Source: Owenweeksia sp. TMED14 (GTDB taxonomy: Bacteria; Bacteroidota; Bacteroidia; Flavobacteriales; Schleiferiaceae). From it: a DNA stretch of 11,424 nt. Where the stretch lies: NCBI GenBank assembly GCA_002167805.1, contig NHBT01000005.1, positions 9,961-21,384 on the forward strand, given 5' to 3'. This document shows positions 6,248 to 11,424 of this stretch, one piece after another. Below the pieces are notes generated by a model that had not been told where the DNA came from, searched no databases, and saw nothing but the letters and a program-made list of their open reading frames with translations. The stretch's first letter is position 1; the number at the start of each line of letters is the position of its first letter. The translations under genes were made by a program, and so were the position numbers.

Positions 6248-7189
6248 CTATTGTCTTAAATAACGGCGAATTTTTGGTTGCGCTCCATTCAGCTCGCTGC
6301 ATGTCCCTATATCACCATTAGGCCAAAACCAAACCGCCTCACCTTGGGTTTCGCGCTCACCGTATCGGATCAACAAGGGCTCTTCTGCCATCGTTTGAAT
6401 TACGCTCGCTGAACGATGCCTTGGCCATAATAATACGCGCTCATAATTGCGGAGGGCGATATGAGCAGAATCGGCACCAAAGGTCTTACAGTCAGCCCCT
6501 GTTACCAAATACATAGATAACCGCCCAACTAATTGAGCAGTATCTACAGCTGGATCTGTATTAGGAATAAGCTGATACAACCCATTCTTGCTTTCTCGTT
6601 TAGAAATGAAATACCAAGCCCTATCTACGGGATCTATAAAAAATGCTTCTACATCCTTCGGCCCCTCGGAATAAGTAAATTCTATGGAGTCGATGTTTGG
6701 CGTTATCACATTGAATGCCATAGATGTATCCACAGTCGAAGTATCAGGCTCTAAGAATTCATAGGCCTTGACCGTTGACCTAATCTGCAGATTATCACCT
6801 ATATCCGCTATGATTATTTTGTTATGTCCCTGAACGTCTTGGTATATGTCCATGCTTTCCCAATCAGTATTTCTTATGCTTGGAATGGAAAGCGTTGAAA
6901 CCAATCGACCGGATACGCCTTCAAACAAGAACAGTGCGGGCTCATTTCCCGAATCGTTAATGGTCCAAAAACATCCGTCAAAAGAATTAGAAGCTACTGC
7001 ACCAGAAGATTCCGAAATACTAATAATACTATCACTTAATATGGGTATTTCATTGAAATGCCTTGCGACTCGAAGGGAATCGAAAACAAAATTATTTATG
7101 AAATAAGCAGATGGCTCAGGCGACGGCAAAGGCTCCTTAGCGCATTGAACTGCACAAACAACAATAAGAATAAATACTCTCCAGGTCAT
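6248..7189 (-). CDS. Exported propeller-like protein, possible lipoprotein, function unknown
   Basis: From ATG 7189 the product is 313 residues. It opens with a hydrophobic signal (MTWRVFILIVVCAVQC); Cys16 could be lipidated, although AVQC is a loose lipobox. Ordered motifs match a widespread uncharacterised bacterial family with a propeller-like pattern: NDSGN (78-82), NTDWESMD (107-114), IADIGDN (127-133), EP (147-148), KDVEAFFIDP (178-187), VTGAD (229-233) and QGEAVWF (282-288). The repeated Asp and Glu residues could bind metal, and the fold may resemble phytase-like propellers, but no activity can be assigned. An upstream in-frame TTG at 7330 would add 47 residues and bury the signal peptide, so it was rejected. 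The gene is divergent from the receptor gene, with 244 bases between the start codons, which hints at a shared role in phosphate or phytate use. Confidence 0.82.
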   Translation of the reverse strand: MTWRVFILIVVCAVQCAKEPLPSPEPSAYFINNFVFDSLRVARHFNEIPILSDSIISISESSGAVASNSFDGCFWTINDSGNEPALFLFEGVSGRLVSTLSIPSIRNTDWESMDIYQDVQGHNKIIIADIGDNLQIRSTVKAYEFLEPDTSTVDTSMAFNVITPNIDSIEFTYSEGPKDVEAFFIDPVDRAWYFISKRESKNGLYQLIPNTDPAVDTAQLVGRLSMYLVTGADCKTFGADSAHIALRNYERVLLWPRHRSASVIQTMAEEPLLIRYGERETQGEAVWFWPNGDIGTCSELNGAQPKIRRYLRQ

Positions 7190-7294
7190 TTTACAAACAT
7201 ACGCTTCTGCTTCCACTTGGATTTTTAAATCATTATTAATTCTGGGCTTATTGAAGTTTACCAAAAGACTAATAATTAACGTTTTACAAACATA
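7189..7294 (-). promoter_or_regulatory. Two identical 13-base elements with perfect -7 boxes before the exported-protein gene
   Basis: The 13-base sequence TTTTACAAACATA occurs at 7189-7201 and 7282-7294. On the minus strand each contains TATGTTTG (7201-7194 and 7294-7287), a perfect TAnnTTTG box. The distal one would give a leader of about 90 bases; the proximal one would start transcription almost at the ATG. Neither has a clear TTG at the right distance upstream, so either may need an activator. Confidence 0.4.
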
Positions 7295-7363
7295 AAAGAC
7301 AAAAGATTTTAAACCCTTCTTAAATCTCAAGTCATTTTGGATTCTTTTTTTATTATCATTCTC

Positions 7364-7391
7364 TTAACATAACTGTAACATAATGTTAATT
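7364..7391 (+). promoter_or_regulatory. Candidate PhoB/PhoP box upstream of the TonB receptor
   Basis: Three hexamers recur with an exact 11-base period: TTAACA (7364-7369), GTAACA (7375-7380) and TTAATT (7386-7391). The first two are embedded in a longer shared unit, TAACATAA. One-helical-turn direct repeats of TTAACA-like or CTGTCAT-like units are the hallmark of PhoP and PhoB sites in other phyla. The array ends 10 bases before the candidate -7 box at 7402, and no TTG is present at -33, which is the geometry of a Pho-activated promoter. The downstream phytase fits the idea. The regulator is inferred, and a second reading is the near-palindrome TAACAT-A-ATGTTA (7376-7388). Confidence 0.5.
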
Positions 7392-7401
7392 CTAACATAA
7401 A

Positions 7402-7409
7402 TATCTTTA
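7402..7409 (+). promoter_or_regulatory. -7 box of the TonB receptor promoter
   Basis: TATCTTTA fits TAnnTTTG except for the last base. Transcription would begin near 7415, leaving about 20 bases of leader made only of A and C up to the ATG at 7434. Such A-rich leaders without a Shine-Dalgarno sequence are typical of well-translated Bacteroidota genes. Confidence 0.5.
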
Positions 7410-7433
7410 AACAAAACAAAAAACAAAAACAAA

Positions 7434-10175
7434 ATGAAAAGATTTTTACTCGTTGTTTTGGGGCTGCTCTTCAGTGTTGGCCTCATGGCACAAAATTCAG
7501 CTGTTCAAGGAACAGTTGTTGACTTTGACAAATTCCCTATGCCGGGCGCCATTGTAAGCGAATCAGTATCGGGACAATCTACAGTAACAAATGATTTAGG
7601 TCAGTTCACCCTTACTGGCCTTTCTAGTGGAGAAGTTACTTTGGTAATATCATCAGTTGGTTACCAAGACGTACAGAAAACGGTTACTCTTGGTGATAAC
7701 GAATTAGCAACCGTAAATGCAGAATTAACTGCAGGTTCTAATGAACTTTCTGAAGTTATCGTAACAGGGAACTATTTCCGTAATCAGGCGAAAGCACTTG
7801 CGCAACAACGTCAAAATACCGGTGTTACGAATGTTGTGAATGCCGATCAAATTGGTAGAACACCCGATGCGAATATTGGTGATGCACTAAAGAGAATTTC
7901 TGGTATTACCATCCAAAATGACCAAGGGGAAGCGCGTGATATCATCATTCGCGGTTTAGCACCTCAACTAAATAGCGTCATGGTTAACGGTGAGCGTATT
8001 CCTTCAGCGGAAGGTGATAACCGTAAAGTACAGCTTGATCTTATTCCATCGGACATGATTCAGACTGTTGTAGTGAACAAAGCAGTTACTGCAGACATGG
8101 ATGCAGATGCAATTGGTGGAGCGGTAAACCTAATCACCCGTCAAGCACCTAACCGCCAGCGTATCTCTTTAACAGGCGGTTCTGGTTACAACTTCCTTTC
8201 TCAAAGACCAATTTGGACAGGAGCAGCTATCTACGGAAACCGTTTCCTAAACAACAAATTGGGCGCTGTTTTTTCAGTTAGTGTTAATGACCACGATTTC
8301 GGTTCAGACAACGCTGAAATGGAGTGGGAATTTGATGATGCTGGTAACCCTTCTATCGTTGATTACCAAGTACGCGGCTACAATGTTCGTCGTCTACGTC
8401 AATCGTACTCTTTGAGTTTAGATTACGACCTTGCAAAAGGTCACAAGCTTTTCTTTACTGCACTTCACAATGATCGTAAGGATTGGGAAAACCGCTACAG
8501 ATTGCGTTACAAGGATATCGAATCTAACGGTGATGGAACTTACAACGCTGAAGTTCGCAGACAAGCTAAAGGTGGCGGAGCAGACGTGAATTACCGCAGA
8601 TTGGAGCACCAAATTGCGAACAACTTTGCTCTTCGTGGTGAGCACCTCTTCGGTAACATCAAGGCAAACTGGTCTGTAAATACGGCACGCGCTTCTGAAA
8701 CAAGACCTGACGAGCGTTACATTTCTTACCGTGAAAAAGATGTGACGATGAGCATCACTTCTGATGCTGGAGAGTACGGCTTCCTTCAGATGAGACCAAC
8801 TAACGCAGTGGACTTCTCAAACTTTGGTTTGAAAGAATTGACTAATGAGAACCAATTCACTTACGACCAAGACTTGAACGGTCGTCTAGATTTTGAAATT
8901 CCACTAATCACAGGACTGAACAACACTACTTTGAAAGTAGGTGGTCGTCTTCGTTCAAAAGAAAAAGTTCGTGAAAATGACTTCACTGAATACGAGTGGT
9001 TGAACGGCGATAACGAGCCAACGCTTAGCGGTAATGGATACCAATTCGAAAGAGGCGATCGCTACTTGATGGACGGTTACTGGAGCGACGGTGCAAACCA
9101 ATTCATCGACCCAACCTACTTAGGCGATCTTGACCTAAACGATGACGCAACATTCGCAAGCGCACTTATTCCTGAAGAATATGCTGCAGGGAATTACGAC
9201 GCTACAGAGCAAATCCTTGCTGGCTACGCTATGCTTACTCAAAACTGGGGTTCTAAGCACAGAGTAGTTGCTGGTGTTCGTGGTGAGCAAACGACCAACG
9301 TATATAGCGGTTTCATCTACGATATTGAGGAAGAGATTGCTACTCCATCAAACGGTGAAGGCTCATACTTGAACATCTTACCTTCTGTACTTTACCGCTT
9401 TAGCCCAAATGCTCGAACTGTAGTGAGAGCATCTGTTACTAACACTCTAGCACGTCCAAACTACTTTGATCTTGTTCCTTACGAAGAGTTCAATACAGAC
9501 GACAATGAAGTTGCATTTGGTAACCCAGAATTGCAGGCGGCTACTGCTTGGAACTTTGACTTAAATGCAGAGCGTTACCTAAGCACTTTAGGAATCATTA
9601 GTGCTGGCGTATTCCACAAAAACATCGACAACTTCATCTACGAAAGCGTATACGACGTAACATACTTGGGTGAAGCATACGAGGCTTCACGTCCTGAGAA
9701 CGGGGGTACAGCAACTATTACTGGTGTTGAATTTGCATTCCAACGTCAGCTAGACTTCTTGCCTGGTGCATTGAAGAACTTCAACATTGCTGCGAACACA
9801 ACGTTGACTTCTTCAACAACAAGTGGGATCCTAGACCGCACGGATGAAGTAGGTTTCGCAGGTACCGCTCCACTTATGTTCAACACAAACCTTTCTTACG
9901 AGAACAAGAAATTGATGATGCGTTTATCATACAACTACGCAGGTGCTTATGTAGATGAGTACGGTGGTGACCAATTCGAAGATCGCTTCTACGACCAGCA
10001 ACACTTCCTAGACCTTAACGGTTACTACGAGGTAGCTAAGAACGTGCGTATCTTTGTTGAATTGCACAACTTGTTGAACACGCCACTACGTTTTTACCAG
10101 TACCAGAATCAGTACACTATGCAAATGGAGTACTATAACCTACGCGCCAACTTCGGTGTGAAGTTAGATCTCTAA
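7434..10175 (+). CDS. TonB-dependent outer-membrane receptor with carboxypeptidase-regulatory-like N-domain
   Basis: A 913-residue receptor expected to import a ligand across the outer membrane using TonB-ExbBD energy. Residues 1-19 are a signal peptide cut after LMA. A carboxypeptidase-regulatory-like beta-sandwich spans about 22-100, followed by a TonB-box-like SEVIVTG (106-112). The plug (about 128-240) has the pattern of the Xanthomonas/Caulobacter-type receptor family: DQIGRTPDANIGDALKRISG (138-157), GEARDIIIRGL (165-175), VNGERIP (184-190) and DADAIGGAVNLITR (223-236). The rest is a 22-strand-type barrel, ending FGVKLDL. It is not SusC-like and has no SusD partner. The phytase gene follows 73 bases downstream, so a phytate-derived or inositol-phosphate ligand is likely, but that is inferred from context. 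Codon choice is less AT-rich than in the left half of the window, suggesting high expression. Confidence 0.95.
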   Translation: MKRFLLVVLGLLFSVGLMAQNSAVQGTVVDFDKFPMPGAIVSESVSGQSTVTNDLGQFTLTGLSSGEVTLVISSVGYQDVQKTVTLGDNELATVNAELTAGSNELSEVIVTGNYFRNQAKALAQQRQNTGVTNVVNADQIGRTPDANIGDALKRISGITIQNDQGEARDIIIRGLAPQLNSVMVNGERIPSAEGDNRKVQLDLIPSDMIQTVVVNKAVTADMDADAIGGAVNLITRQAPNRQRISLTGGSGYNFLSQRPIWTGAAIYGNRFLNNKLGAVFSVSVNDHDFGSDNAEMEWEFDDAGNPSIVDYQVRGYNVRRLRQSYSLSLDYDLAKGHKLFFTALHNDRKDWENRYRLRYKDIESNGDGTYNAEVRRQAKGGGADVNYRRLEHQIANNFALRGEHLFGNIKANWSVNTARASETRPDERYISYREKDVTMSITSDAGEYGFLQMRPTNAVDFSNFGLKELTNENQFTYDQDLNGRLDFEIPLITGLNNTTLKVGGRLRSKEKVRENDFTEYEWLNGDNEPTLSGNGYQFERGDRYLMDGYWSDGANQFIDPTYLGDLDLNDDATFASALIPEEYAAGNYDATEQILAGYAMLTQNWGSKHRVVAGVRGEQTTNVYSGFIYDIEEEIATPSNGEGSYLNILPSVLYRFSPNARTVVRASVTNTLARPNYFDLVPYEEFNTDDNEVAFGNPELQAATAWNFDLNAERYLSTLGIISAGVFHKNIDNFIYESVYDVTYLGEAYEASRPENGGTATITGVEFAFQRQLDFLPGALKNFNIAANTTLTSSTTSGILDRTDEVGFAGTAPLMFNTNLSYENKKLMMRLSYNYAGAYVDEYGGDQFEDRFYDQQHFLDLNGYYEVAKNVRIFVELHNLLNTPLRFYQYQNQYTMQMEYYNLRANFGVKLDL

Positions 10176-10201
10176 TACTGTATAGTTAATACAACTTTTT
10201 T

Positions 10202-10235
10202 AAAGCACCTTGCCCCAAAGGCAAGGTGCTTTTTT
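10202..10235 (+). terminator. Perfect terminator hairpin between receptor and phytase
   Basis: AAAGCACCTTGCC (10202-10214) pairs over 13 bases without a mismatch with GGCAAGGTGCTTT (10220-10232) around CCAAA, followed by a run of T to 10235. A weaker hairpin with TGTAT/ATACA arms (10179-10193), also followed by T, lies just before it. The phytase ATG is only 13 bases after the T run, too close for a separate promoter in between. Confidence 0.92.
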
Positions 10236-10248
10236 AAACCATAGAACT

Positions 10249-11298
10249 ATGAAAAAATTCCTATTCCTAGCTGCCCTAGCAACGGCCGCATGTCAAAACG
10301 CGGAAGAAAGCATCCCCAAGGTAAGCGCGGATATTCAAACGACCCCATGTATTGCTGAAGTTGAAGACGACGCCGCGGACGACCCGGCCTTTTGGCTTCA
10401 CACTGAGGCAAAGAAAAGCTTAATATTTGGCTCGAATAAAAAGCGAGGTTTAGAAGTCTATGCATTGACTGGAGAGCGCCTGGCAGAATACCCTACCGGT
10501 CGCTTAAACAATGTAGATGTTGCTTTAGCCGTTCCCATGTTCGATACGGTATACGACATCGTTGCGGCGAGTAATAGAGATTACGACCGCATTGATATTT
10601 GGACCATCAACGAAAATCCTACTCAACTAAAGTTAGTTTCGGATACAGCGATGCGCACACATCTCGAAGGCGTGTACGGATTCTGTCTTTGGAACGACAC
10701 TTCAAATGCTCGGACCTACGCCTTCGTCAACAACAAAGACGGCGAAGTGGAACAATGGCAATTGGTGGCCGATTCCTCCAAAATCTCTTTCAAGCTTACC
10801 CGCTCGTTTACAGCGGCAGGTCAAGTAGAAGGCATGGTTGTCGATCAGAAAAACCGCCTATTGTATTTGGGCGAAGAACAAGGTGGAGTATTCGCTTACC
10901 CACTTGACAACACTGCTGCAGAACGCATGCGTATACCTATGAGCGGCGAAGAAAATGCAGACCTCGCTTACGACATTGAAGGTTTAGCCATCTACAGTCG
11001 AGGTGAAAAGCATCTTTTAGTCTCTTCAAGCCAAGGAAATTTCCGCTATGCAGCCTATGACATAAATGATGACTACCGCTACCTAGGCGTTTTTGCTGTA
11101 GGCAATGGTAGCGTTTGCGATGGCACGGAAGAAACAGACGGTATAGACATATACTCTGGCGCAGTAACACAACAATACCCACAAGGTATTTTCCTCGCCC
11201 AAGACGGCTTCAACTACGACGATAAGGGCGAGAAAACCTCGCAAAACTTCAAACTAGTCGACTGGCGCAAGATTGAAACAGCGATGCAGTTGAAGTAA
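10249..11298 (+). CDS. Beta-propeller 3-phytase, lipoprotein
   Basis: The 349-residue product has the full set of beta-propeller phytase motifs: DDPAFWLH (44-51), GSNKKRGLEVYALTGE (61-76), GRLNNVDV (84-91), EGVYGFCLW (140-148), QVEGMVVD (192-199), YLGEEQGGVFAY (206-217), DIEGLAIY (242-249), LLVSSSQGN (256-264), ETDGIDIY (295-302) and IFLAQDGFN (314-322). These hold the acidic calcium and phosphate ligands of the family, which removes phosphate from phytate in a calcium-dependent way. Residues 1-15 form a lipoprotein signal with lipobox TAAC (Cys15). The following QNAEE resembles the acidic lipoprotein export signal of Flavobacteriia, so surface display is plausible but inferred. An upstream in-frame TTG at 10210 lies inside the terminator stem and would hide the signal peptide, so ATG 10249 is the start. 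Expression needs read-through or a promoter within the receptor gene. Confidence 0.96.
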   Translation: MKKFLFLAALATAACQNAEESIPKVSADIQTTPCIAEVEDDAADDPAFWLHTEAKKSLIFGSNKKRGLEVYALTGERLAEYPTGRLNNVDVALAVPMFDTVYDIVAASNRDYDRIDIWTINENPTQLKLVSDTAMRTHLEGVYGFCLWNDTSNARTYAFVNNKDGEVEQWQLVADSSKISFKLTRSFTAAGQVEGMVVDQKNRLLYLGEEQGGVFAYPLDNTAAERMRIPMSGEENADLAYDIEGLAIYSRGEKHLLVSSSQGNFRYAAYDINDDYRYLGVFAVGNGSVCDGTEETDGIDIYSGAVTQQYPQGIFLAQDGFNYDDKGEKTSQNFKLVDWRKIETAMQLK

Positions 11299-11326
11299 AA
11301 AGAGGGTTTTACGATTGATTAAAATA

Positions 11327-11359
11327 AAAAGGGGGCGAATCGCAGATTCGCCCCCTTTT
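11327..11359. terminator. Strong bidirectional terminator after the phytase gene
   Basis: AAAAGGGGGCGAATC (11327-11341) pairs over 15 bases with GATTCGCCCCCTTTT (11345-11359) around GCA. The plus-strand T run is interrupted by CC; the minus-strand one (TTTTTATTTT) is better. This suggests a leftward gene just outside the right edge that also ends here. Confidence 0.92.
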
Positions 11360-11424
11360 CCTTTAATCTATTTTTTAGAATGCTTAACGACTACGCAACA
11401 GACTAAAGGTTTATAAAATTAATG
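11360..11424. other. Right edge, no gene seen
   Basis: This AT-rich tail contains no convincing open frame or promoter. An ATG forms the last three bases and could be a start codon, but nothing supports it. On the minus strand a frame ending in TAG at 11403-11405 could be the tail of an outside gene, which is unproven. Confidence 0.3.

Noticed and set aside
7190..7330. TTG start extending the leftward exported protein by 47 residues
   Set aside because: It would bury the signal peptide that begins at ATG 7189 and runs through two promoter-like boxes.
7434..10175. SusC/SusD-type polysaccharide utilisation locus
   Set aside because: The plug motifs are of the Xanthomonas/Caulobacter-type receptor, there is no SusD gene, and no glycoside hydrolase is nearby.
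10210..10248. TTG start extending the phytase by 13 residues
   Set aside because: It lies within the terminator stem, and the extra residues would precede an excellent lipoprotein signal that starts at ATG 10249.
10599..10907. Overlapping plus-strand open frame inside the phytase gene
   Set aside because: The other frame carries all beta-propeller phytase motifs; this product is arginine-rich and featureless.

Overview
The window looks like chromosomal DNA of a Bacteroidota bacterium, most likely a marine or aquatic member of the Flavobacteriales. Three things point there. Several promoters fit the Bacteroidota form (TTG at about -33, TAnnTTTG at -7). Genes start from A-rich leaders without Shine-Dalgarno sequences. 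The proteins include an Asp-box beta-propeller of the kind usually secreted by the type IX system, a TonB-dependent receptor with an N-terminal carboxypeptidase-regulatory-like domain, and lipoproteins. No tRNA, rRNA, CRISPR array, insertion sequence or phage gene was found. I assigned a lineage by family resemblance only and cannot name the species.

Left part (1-4281). A large secreted beta-propeller gene runs leftwards off the window edge (complement of 1-1391) and is missing its 3' end. Divergent from it, 69 bases away, is a GT4 glycosyltransferase (1461-2552) ending in a hairpin that overlaps its stop codon. A good promoter then leads to a GapN-type aldehyde dehydrogenase (2701-4281), which starts with TTG. 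These genes show no obvious shared pathway.

Middle part (4282-6247). An AraC-family regulator (4548-5387) and a four-helix membrane protein (5454-5870) follow in the same direction, then a doubtful 37-residue ORF and a strong terminator at 6050-6085. A 28-base block occurs twice (4393-4420 and 6181-6208), each time just upstream, on the minus strand, of an intrinsic terminator. The first copy has no minus-strand gene feeding it.

Right part (6248-11424). This is the most coherent unit and looks like a phosphate-scavenging locus. A TonB-dependent receptor (7434-10175) is followed by a lipoprotein beta-propeller phytase (10249-11298). Upstream of the receptor lies an 11-base-period repeat resembling a PhoB/PhoP box, placed where a -33 element should be. 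A perfect terminator hairpin ends only 13 bases before the phytase ATG, so the phytase probably depends on read-through or on a promoter inside the receptor gene. Divergent from the receptor is a second propeller-like exported protein (complement of 6248-7189) of unknown function. The inferred model is that the anchored phytase releases phosphate or lower inositol phosphates at the surface, the receptor imports a phytate-related ligand, and both are induced by phosphate starvation.
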